Shown here piece by piece: positions 1 through 5,278 of a stretch of DNA of 9,127 bases. The stretch is from Thermoplasmatota archaeon. GTDB lineage: Archaea; Thermoplasmatota; E2; DHVEG-1. Below the pieces are notes generated by a model that saw only the letters and a program-made list of their open reading frames with translations, made no database searches and was not told the DNA's origin. The DNA lies in assembly GCA_022866015.1 (NCBI GenBank), contig JALHTX010000259.1, positions 1-9,127 of the forward strand. The letters are read 5' to 3'. Position 1 is the first letter of the stretch, and the number at the start of each line of letters is the position of its first letter. A program made the translations under genes and the position numbers.

Positions 1-110
1 ACATCAACGATACTGATTAAATCAAGGATTTCTTCTTCCAGATCTGCAATTTGAAGTTGGCAACCTTCACAGCTTGCAAAATCAAAAAATGCTACATGTA
101 GTTTGCTCAT
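1..110 (-). CDS. hydD: Sulfhydrogenase-type NiFe hydrogenase small (delta) subunit, N-terminal fragment
   Basis: Only the first 36 codons are inside the window; the gene continues past base 1. They read MSKLHVAFFDFASCEGCQ and onward, the typical start of the electron-transferring small subunit of cytosolic NiFe hydrogenases (HydD of the Pyrococcus sulfhydrogenase, related to the NADH dehydrogenase 20 kDa subunit). Cys14 and Cys17 in the S-C-E-G-C motif would ligate the proximal 4Fe-4S cluster that passes electrons to or from the NiFe large subunit. The ATG overlaps the TAA of the upstream fused beta-gamma gene by one base (TAATG). A strong GGAGG lies 7 nt before the ATG (118-122), so the two are one operon and probably translationally coupled. 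The alpha (catalytic) subunit gene is expected just outside the window. The family is clear from the motif; the exact subgroup rests on the neighbouring gene. Confidence 0.9.
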   Translation of the reverse strand, partial: MSKLHVAFFDFASCEGCQLQIADLEEEILDLISIVD

Positions 111-2041
111 TAAAATGCCTCCGGTAAATTCTTTATTTGTGAATAATTGAAAACCGGTCCTTCTTTGCAACAGTAAACACCGTTTATTTGGCAGTGACCA
201 CATTTACCAACACCACATTTCATACGTCGTTCAAGAGAAACAAGTATGTTTGTATCAGGAATACCTAGCGTCTGTAGGCATTTAATGACAAATTTAAACA
301 TAACTGGCGGACCAATAACTACAGCCATTGTATTTTTTGGTTCGATATGCTCTAGATGAAGCTTAGGAAATAAAGTTGTAATAAGACCTACACTGCCAAC
401 CCAGCATTCACCATCTTGGCATGTATCTACTGTAAGTTTGCATGCTACATCTTTGCCTTTTTCCCAGCTAGAAATTTTATCCTGGAATAAAACGTCACTA
501 GGTCGCTTGGCACCATAAAGAATTTTCATATATTTGTATTTGTCACGGTTCTTTTTATCAAGGCAATATTCAATTAATGATCTCATTGGAATCATACCTG
601 TTCCACCTGAAATAAAAATTATATGTTTACCTTCGAATTGTTTTACATCAAAACCATTACCAAGAGGACCACGTATTCCTACAGAATCTCCAACTTTAAA
701 AGTAAAAAGTTTTGATGTAAGATTCCCGACTTTTCTGACTACAACATCAAATGTTGGTTCGTCACTTGGCGGAGAAGAAATTCCAAATGGTGCTTCTCCT
801 ACTCCAAAAATAGAAAGTTCTACAAATTGACCTGGTTTGTGACCTAATGGTTTTTTGTCATTTAATTCTAATTCAAATAGTGTTTCTGAATCTGTAAGTT
901 TTTGTATTTTTTTGATTGTTGCATTACGAGGAACATGAATTGTTCCTTTTTCATCGATTTTTATTTCTTGTTTTATGAAATATTTACCTGGTTTGTCTTC
1001 TCCTCCAAAATGAGAAAGTTCATTTATTACATCACATGGACTTGCAATATTTGGTAAACATGCAACGCTACATCTACCACAGCCGACGCATGCTATAAAA
1101 TTATATCTTTCAGATAGGTAGTTTCCTTTTCTGAAAAAACGATGCCGATAACGGTCTTTTAAATCATCACGGAAAACCTCACCACTTCCAACTTTTGTAA
1201 AATCTTTTAAAAGACATCCATCCCATGTTCTAATACGCTGACCGTCTGTTAAATTTAGTGATACGTCATCACGTATATCGTAACAAAAACAAGTTGGACA
1301 AACCATAGTACAAGAACTACATTCCAAACATTTAGATGACCTTTCGTCCCATATACTGTTTTCATAATTTACAACAAGAAGTGAAGACCAACTTTTGCCA
1401 TCAGCTACTTTTACATTTTTTTTGTATTTAGATGCAAGATTTTGTCTTAGTTTTTTTATTTTTTCTTTATCTGATAATTTTGCATCATCTAATTTTACAT
1501 ATTTATTAAGTAAATCTTCTCCCTTTTTAGAACCAATAGTAACAGCATATTTATCACCTATGTTTGTAAGCATTAAGTCAAAACCTGATTCGATAAAATG
1601 TGTATTCATGCTACCTGCAAAAGAGTATTCTGAAACATTTTCAATATCAGAGCCGATAATTATTGTATTTTTACGTCTATTTTCATAGAAATCATCTTTT
1701 TGTTCATCTAGATAATATTTATCGGTCTGTTGTAAAGCAACAATATCATAGGGATGCATTCCGATGATAATGCGTTGTTTATTTTCTGTATCTGGTTTGA
1801 CATCGAATTTTTCTTTTAAGTTGTAACTCATAAGGTTTTCATATTGTGGTAAAAAATATTTTTTAGGTGGAAGAATGGTTATATCATAGTCTAATCTTAG
1901 TTCTTCTGATGAATCAATTGTATCAAATACGAAACGTTTTCCTTTTGATTTGACTGCAACAACTTCATATTTTTTATCTTGTATTAAATTATCTACAAAA
2001 GTATCAAAGTTCTTTTTTGAAAAAATTTTCACATTTGCCAT
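110..2041 (-). CDS. Fused sulfhydrogenase beta-gamma subunit (HydB-HydG fusion), NAD(P)H-linked diaphorase
   Basis: The product (643 aa) is the electron-entry arm of a cytosolic NiFe hydrogenase: it would move electrons between NAD(P)H and the small subunit. Numbering from the ATG at 2041, residues 1 to about 355 resemble HydB/AsrA-type ferredoxin subunits, with two 4Fe-4S motifs (Cys238, 241, 244, 248 and Cys318, 321, 324, 328). Residues about 369-643 are a HydG/ferredoxin-reductase module with the flavin motif PFGISS (418-423), the nucleotide motif GGTGMIP (479-485) and a C-terminal 2Fe-2S site (Cys609, 614, 617 and 624 or 625). In Thermococcales these are two proteins of about 367 and 292 aa, so 643 aa is a nearly complete fusion. 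A GTG at 2050 is in frame, but AAGGTG there looks like the Shine-Dalgarno for the ATG at 2041, 6 nt on, so I prefer the ATG. It stops with TAA inside the hydD start. AsrA/AsrB sulfite reductase subunits are related, but the adjacent small subunit argues for hydrogenase. Confidence 0.92.
   Translation of the reverse strand: MANVKIFSKKNFDTFVDNLIQDKKYEVVAVKSKGKRFVFDTIDSSEELRLDYDITILPPKKYFLPQYENLMSYNLKEKFDVKPDTENKQRIIIGMHPYDIVALQQTDKYYLDEQKDDFYENRRKNTIIIGSDIENVSEYSFAGSMNTHFIESGFDLMLTNIGDKYAVTIGSKKGEDLLNKYVKLDDAKLSDKEKIKKLRQNLASKYKKNVKVADGKSWSSLLVVNYENSIWDERSSKCLECSSCTMVCPTCFCYDIRDDVSLNLTDGQRIRTWDGCLLKDFTKVGSGEVFRDDLKDRYRHRFFRKGNYLSERYNFIACVGCGRCSVACLPNIASPCDVINELSHFGGEDKPGKYFIKQEIKIDEKGTIHVPRNATIKKIQKLTDSETLFELELNDKKPLGHKPGQFVELSIFGVGEAPFGISSPPSDEPTFDVVVRKVGNLTSKLFTFKVGDSVGIRGPLGNGFDVKQFEGKHIIFISGGTGMIPMRSLIEYCLDKKNRDKYKYMKILYGAKRPSDVLFQDKISSWEKGKDVACKLTVDTCQDGECWVGSVGLITTLFPKLHLEHIEPKNTMAVVIGPPVMFKFVIKCLQTLGIPDTNILVSLERRMKCGVGKCGHCQINGVYCCKEGPVFNYSQIKNLPEAF
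118..122 (-). promoter_or_regulatory. Shine-Dalgarno for hydD
   Basis: The minus strand reads GGAGG, 7 nt before the hydD ATG at 110. It lies inside the last codons of the upstream gene and fixes the start of hydD. Confidence 0.75.
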
Positions 2042-2047
2042 TTTTAA

Positions 2048-2053
2048 CACCTT
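2048..2053 (-). promoter_or_regulatory. Shine-Dalgarno AAGGTG deciding the fusion gene start
   Basis: The minus strand reads AAGGTG, then 6 nt, then ATG at 2041. GGTG matches the archaeal anti-Shine-Dalgarno, so the GTG triplet here is better read as ribosome-binding sequence than as a start codon. Confidence 0.55.
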
Positions 2054-2104
2054 TTTTGTTTTGATAAAAGCCTATTAGCCCCGAGACCAGGCAACGTTTT
2101 TTCT

Positions 2105-2112
2105 AATATAAG
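2105..2112 (-). promoter_or_regulatory. TATA box of the hydrogenase operon
   Basis: The minus strand reads CTTATATT, close to the archaeal TATA consensus. Transcription would start near 2082, giving a leader of about 40 nt with a GC-rich patch (about 2070-2096) and the AAGGTG site. Position and composition support it; no start site is known. Confidence 0.5.
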
Positions 2113-2125
2113 CATTTGCATTTAT

Positions 2126-2150
2126 CAAAATATTATAAGTTGATATTTTG
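2126..2150. repeat. Inverted repeat upstream of the hydrogenase TATA box
   Basis: Arms CAAAATAT (2126-2133) and ATATTTTG (2143-2150) are perfect 8-bp complements around a 9-nt spacer, just upstream of the TATA box. The motif ATCAAAATAT occurs at 2124-2133 and again at 2230-2239. It is a possible operator, but AT-rich DNA makes such repeats by chance fairly often. Confidence 0.35.
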
Positions 2151-2183
2151 GTTAATTATTTTTTTAAATTCAAGCCACCTTTG

Positions 2184-2200
2184 TTTGTGTATTACACAAA
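2184..2200. repeat. 17-bp palindrome, candidate operator of the hydrogenase operon
   Basis: TTTGTGT, a 3-nt spacer and ACACAAA form a perfect 7-bp dyad. It lies about 75 bp upstream of the hydrogenase TATA box and downstream of the malic enzyme terminator, so it belongs to the hydrogenase promoter region. The G/C positions make chance less likely than for the purely AT dyad beside it. The shape suits a homodimeric helix-turn-helix regulator. It does not match the Thermococcales SurR consensus. Confidence 0.45.
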
Positions 2201-2262
2201 ACTATTTTGAAAAAATATACAATTATATCATCAAAATATCTAATAAAAAGCGAAAAATATTA

Positions 2263-2299
2263 AAAAAAGGTTTTATGGTTTTTTAATAAAACCTTTTTT
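2263..2299 (-). terminator. Hairpin terminator overlapping the malic enzyme stop codon
   Basis: A perfect 14-bp inverted repeat (AAAAAAGGTTTTAT at 2263-2276, its complement at 2286-2299, 9-nt loop) spans the TAA at 2273-2275. On the minus strand the hairpin's 3' arm ends in a T run (CCTTTTTTTAATATTTTT). It therefore looks like a hairpin-plus-U-tract terminator, or simply an archaeal poly-T terminator whose paired A run is coding. It separates the malic enzyme from the hydrogenase operon. Confidence 0.6.
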
Positions 2300-3616
2300 C
2301 ATAAGTATATTTGTTTGATCACGAGCCTTTTTAATAATACTCATAGCATGATCATATAACTCCTGTCGAGAAGGTTTAATTCTTGCAACACCCTGAGAAA
2401 TAGCTTTTAATCCAACTGCTACTGCTTCACGAGGGAAAACTTCCCATGAATCCATCGTTGGAACAATATATTTTTCAGAAAGTCCCATATCTTCTGCGAT
2501 TTTTGCAAGTTCAAATGCTGCAGCAATACACATCTCATCAGTAATTGTTTCTGCACGAACATCAAGTGTACCACGAAAAATTCCTGGAAAACCTAGCGAA
2601 TTATTTATTTGATTTGGAAAATCTGAGCGTCCTGTAGCAAAAATTTTTACTCCTGCTTCTTCGGCTTCCCAAGGCCATATCTCAGGAATTGGATTTGCTG
2701 TTGCAAAAACAATACTATCATTATTCATCTCTTTAACCTATTCTTTTTTAATTGTACCTGGTCCTGGTTTACTCGCAGCTATACAAATATCAGTTCCACA
2801 AATAGCATCTGCAACAGAGCCTGTTCGTCCTTCGTTATTTGAATTAATGCACATATCCCATTTAACAGGGTTTTCATCCTTGATTTCTTGGATATCTTTT
2901 CTACCTGGATGTAAAATACCTTTGCTGTCTGCCATTATAATATTTTCTTTTTTTACACCAGATGAAACAAGAACTCGTGCGATCGCAATGTTTGCAGCTC
3001 CGGCGCCGACCATAGAAAAAAGTGCTTCGTTTCTTTTTTTACCAACTAGTTTAAGTGCATTTATTGCACCTGCAACAACAATGGTTGCTGTGCCCTGTTG
3101 GTCATCATGCCATACTGGGATATCTAATTCTTTACGTAGTTTATCAAGGATGTAGAAACACTTTGGTTTTGCAATATCTTCAAGGTTGATACCTCCAAAG
3201 TTTGGTTTAATCCATTTCACAGCTTGTATAATTTCATCTGGGTCCTTTGTATCCAAACAAATTGGATATGCATCAACGCCACCTAGATATTTGAATAATA
3301 ATGATTTGCCTTCCATTACAGGTAGACCTGCCTCTGGTCCTATGTCTCCTAGTCCTAGTACACGGGTTCCATCGCTTACAACTGCAATAGTATTCCATTT
3401 GTTTGTGTAGTCGTATACTTTTATGGGGTGTTTTTGAATTTCTTTGCATGGTTCTGCAACACCTGGGGTGTACCATATAGCAAAATCGTGAAAATCTCTT
3501 ATACAGCATTTTGGGATAATTTCTATTTTTCCCTGATAGAATGGATGTAATTTCATTGCATCTTTTCCAGGTTTGTTAGCTTTCTCTAATAGTTGTTTTT
3601 CATTGGTTTTGTTCAT
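2273..3616 (-). CDS. Malic enzyme (malate to pyruvate + CO2 + NAD(P)H) with one in-frame TAG codon
   Basis: Read through the TAG at 2738-2740, the gene encodes 447 residues, a normal size for prokaryotic short malic enzymes. The N-terminal malic domain has the YTPGVAEPC motif with the catalytic Tyr (Tyr49), the catalytic Lys in MEGK (Lys104), the metal-ligand segment NLEDI (144-148) and DDQQGTA (171-177). The NAD(P)-binding domain has GAGAAN (204-209). Asp230 at the end of the next strand hints at NAD but does not settle the cofactor. After residue 292 comes TAG, then V-K-E-M in the same frame. The next 151 residues complete the Rossmann domain and C-terminus, including ATANPIPEI and GRSDFPNQ. 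The TAG falls between IKKE and VKEM, where relatives as I recall them have Met or Trp. Neither half is a whole enzyme. The start is the ATG at 3616, after AAGGGG and eight T. The stop is TAA. The amber could be read as pyrrolysine, be a nonsense mutation or sequencing error, or separate two subunits. Confidence 0.9.
2738..2740 (-). other. In-frame amber (TAG) codon 293 of the malic enzyme gene
   Basis: The minus strand reads GAA-TAG-GTT-AAA-GAG-ATG. Both sides are homologous to one continuous malic enzyme in the same frame, with nothing else missing. A TGG-to-TAG change would make a Trp codon into amber. The position is near the cofactor domain surface and is not a known catalytic residue. 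None of the recognised genes ending in the window uses TAG as its stop: hydBG, malic enzyme, DUF1801, nitroreductase and zinc ribbon use TAA; radical SAM and ABC-F use TGA. This fits TAG as a sense codon but is a small sample. Confidence 0.55.
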
Positions 3617-3660
3617 AAAAAAAACCCCTTTTGAGTAAATTTGATGGAGATATTCTATTT

Positions 3661-3670
3661 GATTTATATT
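3661..3670 (-). promoter_or_regulatory. TATA box of the malic enzyme gene
   Basis: The minus strand reads AATATAAATC about 50 bp before the ATG at 3616. Transcription would start near 3641, leaving a leader of about 25 nt that holds AAGGGG. Confidence 0.45.
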
Positions 3671-3701
3671 ACTATTTCATTTGTTTGTTTACAGATAAAT
3701 T

Positions 3702-4048
3702 TTATTTTTCTTTTACTAATCTAAGTAGAGTAATAATCTTTTTTTCATCTATTTCTTCTAAGGAATAAATCTTAATATGTTTCATTGTTTTTCCACTCCC
3801 TTCTAATAATTCTTGCTCCTTTTTTGATAAGCCTTTTAATGAAAAACCTAGATTAACGTGGTCCTTAAGTGCAGCGATATAATATTTTCCACAAAGGTCT
3901 TCTTTTGTATGGCCATAGCAGGGAACTCCTACTTTCATTTCTTCATTGATTTGGGGAATTGTTTTAGAATAATCTCTCTTAATTTTTGACAAATTTCTTT
4001 TTGTGGAGATTTTTGTTTTTTTATGTAATGATCCACTTTTTCATCCAT
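3702..4048 (-). CDS. DUF1801 (YdhG-like) small protein, interrupted by a one-base frameshift
   Basis: Two overlapping frames together make one typical DUF1801 protein of 115 aa; its function is unknown. The first frame starts at ATG 4048 and reads MDEKVDHYIKKQ to LREIILKQFP, the conserved N-terminal helix region, then meets a TGA at 3935-3937. The second frame carries on from QINEEMKVGVPCYG through KYYIAALKDHVNLGFS to GSGKTMKHIKIYS and the C-terminus, ending in TAA at 3702. The frames join exactly at CCCC (3953-3956): one extra C would restore a continuous reading of F-P-Q-I-N. An open frame also begins at TTG 3992, but its first residues before PQINEE do not look like the family, so that start is an artefact. 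The cause may be an assembly homopolymer error, a recent pseudogene or minus-one slippage on the Pro codon. It lies upstream of, and on the same strand as, the malic enzyme, which has its own TATA box. Confidence 0.72.
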
Positions 4049-4121
4049 CGTATTGATTAAATGGTTGCATCATTTAAGATTTACTAAAGTAACAAAACAA
4101 AAGTCGTATATTAGTTAATTA

Positions 4122-4226
4122 TTATACCCCGGAGGTTTTTTCAACAGATAAAACCAATCTAAATACTGCAATTTTTATAATACCTTTTTTAAGCGTGTCT
4201 GCGAAAAATTCTAATTTATTTTCCAA
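4122..4226 (-). CDS. Possible 34-residue leaderless microprotein, unknown
   Basis: Not recognised. From TTG at 4226 the minus strand encodes 34 residues (ENKLEFFADTLKKG, then a hydrophobic IIKIAVFRLVLS, then EKTSGV) ending in TAA. A TATA-like stretch (about 4245-4255) is centred some 25 bp upstream, so transcription would start at or within a base or two of the TTG. The make-up, an amphipathic charged part followed by a short hydrophobic helix, is protein-like. Against it are the rare start codon, no ribosome-binding site and short length. The same frame upstream also reads as a hydrophobic stretch broken by TAA and TGA, so a degraded larger gene is the alternative. Confidence 0.25.
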   Translation of the reverse strand: MENKLEFFADTLKKGIIKIAVFRLVLSVEKTSGV

Positions 4227-4317
4227 TCTCTTGCTTTCTAATCAAATATAAATTTATACATCTAACCAAGGATTAAAAGTATTTATTATAAAAAATCCTA
4301 TTGTGATGCCTATCAGG

Positions 4318-4328
4318 TTTTATATATT
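4318..4328 (+). promoter_or_regulatory. TATA box of the nitroreductase gene
   Basis: TTTATATATTA lies about 40 bp before the ATG at 4363. Transcription would begin near 4349, with AGTGAT, close to the archaeal Shine-Dalgarno GGTGAT, in the short leader. Confidence 0.55.
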
Positions 4329-4362
4329 AATCAGTTATTGCTTTTGATAATAGTGATTTATA

Positions 4363-4905
4363 ATGGAATTTGAAAGCGTAATCAAAGCTAGAGAGAGCAT
4401 TAGATCATATTCAAATAAAAATGTTGAAGATGATAAAATAAATTTTGTGCTTGAGTCTGCACGACTTGCACCTTCATGGAGAAATAGACAATGCTGGCAG
4501 TTTGTAATAGTAAAAGATAAAAAAATTATAAAAGATTTATCAAAAACCAGTATCATAAACCACTGGTTAAAAAAGGTTCCAATAATTATTGTGGCATGTG
4601 GTGATCCGAAACAAAGTGGTTTAAGAAATGGCATAAATTATTTTATTGTGGATGTTTCTATTGCATTAGAAAATATTGTCCTAGCAGCAACAGATAAAGG
4701 ACTTGGGACGTGCTGGATTGGAGGATTTAATGAAAAAAAAGTAAAAGAAATCCTTGGAATTCCAGAGCATATACGGGTTGTTGCTTTAATGCCTCTTGGT
4801 TATCCTGCAGAAAAAAAACGTTTTTTTGAAAATTTAGCTAAGATTGTTACACAAGGTAAAAAAAGAAAAAGTCTTGATAAAATAATTCATGATGATAAAT
4901 GGTAA
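4363..4905 (+). CDS. Nitroreductase-family FMN oxidoreductase
   Basis: The product (180 aa, normal for compact members) is a cytosolic flavoprotein that would reduce an unknown substrate with NAD(P)H or another donor. The N-terminus has the FMN-phosphate-binding ARESIRSY pattern (residues 9-16). The segment LAPSWRNRQCWQFVIV (35-50) is the active-site helix and strand; GLGTCWIGGF (113-122) is the typical late motif, followed by LGIPEHIRVVALMPLGYP (131-148) and a short basic tail ending in DDKW. Such enzymes act as homodimers. It is divergent from the DUF1801 gene with its own TATA box, and the stop is TAA. Substrate specificity cannot be told from the sequence; roles in nitro-compound, quinone or F420/FMN chemistry are all possible. 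No membrane or signal segment is present. Confidence 0.93.
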   Translation: MEFESVIKARESIRSYSNKNVEDDKINFVLESARLAPSWRNRQCWQFVIVKDKKIIKDLSKTSIINHWLKKVPIIIVACGDPKQSGLRNGINYFIVDVSIALENIVLAATDKGLGTCWIGGFNEKKVKEILGIPEHIRVVALMPLGYPAEKKRFFENLAKIVTQGKKRKSLDKIIHDDKW

Positions 4906-4998
4906 TAATACTGGTTCAAGTGGTTTTGAAATGAAATATATAAAAAATCTATAAAAATGTTAATTCCTTGATAGAAAGTTATTTATACAATAACTATC

Positions 4999-5010
4999 AA
5001 ATATTATATA
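4999..5010 (+). promoter_or_regulatory. TATA box of the zinc-ribbon gene
   Basis: AAATATTATATA is centred about 29 bp before the TTG at 5035, which implies a leaderless or nearly leaderless transcript. Confidence 0.4.
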
Positions 5011-5034
5011 GATAGTATTTAGAGAGTCCAAAAA

Positions 5035-5187
5035 TTGATAACTATAAACCACTGTAAAACATGTGGTAATGATTTTATGATTCCAAAAGAATATTTCGAT
5101 GGGATAGATACTACAATGTTCGTTTGTCCTGAATGCTATAGTCGTCATTGGAAAAAATTATCTGATATGTCAATAATGAAAAAATAA
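5035..5187 (+). CDS. Small zinc-ribbon protein, 50 aa
   Basis: From TTG at 5035 the plus strand encodes 50 residues with a clear zinc-ribbon: Cys7-x2-Cys10-Gly near the start and Cys31-Pro-Glu-Cys34 later, 20 residues apart, with a Trp/Lys tail (RHWKKLSDM). It would bind one zinc ion. Such ribbons occur in archaeal transcription, translation and nucleic-acid-binding proteins, but no specific family is recognised. No upstream ATG is in frame (TAG at 5020, TGA at 4969), and the first internal ATG (residue 15) would lose two ligands, so TTG is the likely start. A TATA-like box at about 4999-5010 fits leaderless expression. The stop is TAA, followed by T tracts. It follows the nitroreductase by about 130 bp with no clear terminator between. 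Confidence 0.65.
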   Translation: MITINHCKTCGNDFMIPKEYFDGIDTTMFVCPECYSRHWKKLSDMSIMKK

Positions 5188-5197
5188 TCATGTGATC

Positions 5198-5224
5198 TTT
5201 TATTTTTTTAAATTAAGATTTTTT
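5198..5224 (+). terminator. T-rich terminator after the zinc-ribbon gene
   Basis: CTTTTATTTTTTTAA followed by GATTTTTTATC begins about 10 bp after the zinc-ribbon stop. Archaeal polymerase stops at T tracts; this one lies between converging genes. Confidence 0.45.
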
Positions 5225-5278
5225 ATCTGAGGTTTTATAAAGAATAAAATGTTTTAAATTATTGATTTAAGACTAGGT

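Larger units (their letters stand above)
4049..4362. other. AT-rich intergenic stretch before the nitroreductase
   Basis: About 310 bp without a recognised gene. It holds a possible 34-codon minus-strand ORF (4122-4226), a T-rich minus-strand tract (TTTTGTTTTG at 4093-4102) that may end transcription, an isolated CCCCGGAGG at 4127-4135 with no start codon nearby to use it, and the nitroreductase promoter at its right end. I see no tRNA, CRISPR or insertion sequence. Confidence 0.6.

Noticed and set aside
534..1688. Plus-strand ORFs of about 97 codons within the hydrogenase gene
   Set aside because: Both are antisense shadows of a strongly supported protein with intact cluster and flavin motifs.
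2273..2728. C-terminal malic enzyme half as an independent gene starting at ATG 2728
   Set aside because: The three codons before the ATG (V-K-E) are also family-like and in frame with the upstream half, and the fragment lacks the start of the Rossmann domain. It is better treated as part of one gene, with restart kept only as an alternative.
3702..3992. DUF1801 gene starting at TTG 3992
   Set aside because: The first 12 residues are unlike the family, whereas the other frame from ATG 4048 gives the expected N-terminal helix. The TTG frame is the wrong side of a frameshift.
4127..4135. CCCCGGAGG as a ribosome-binding site for a plus-strand gene
   Set aside because: No ATG, GTG or TTG follows at a suitable distance, and the frames after it close quickly.
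4264..4325. Minus-strand hydrophobic stretch (IGITIGFFII and on) as a membrane protein remnant
   Set aside because: Only about 20 codons between stops in AT-rich DNA, where Ile/Phe runs arise by chance; no family match recognised.
4960..5148. 62-codon minus-strand ORF
   Set aside because: It is the antisense shadow of the plus-strand zinc-ribbon gene, whose Cys pattern is far more convincing.
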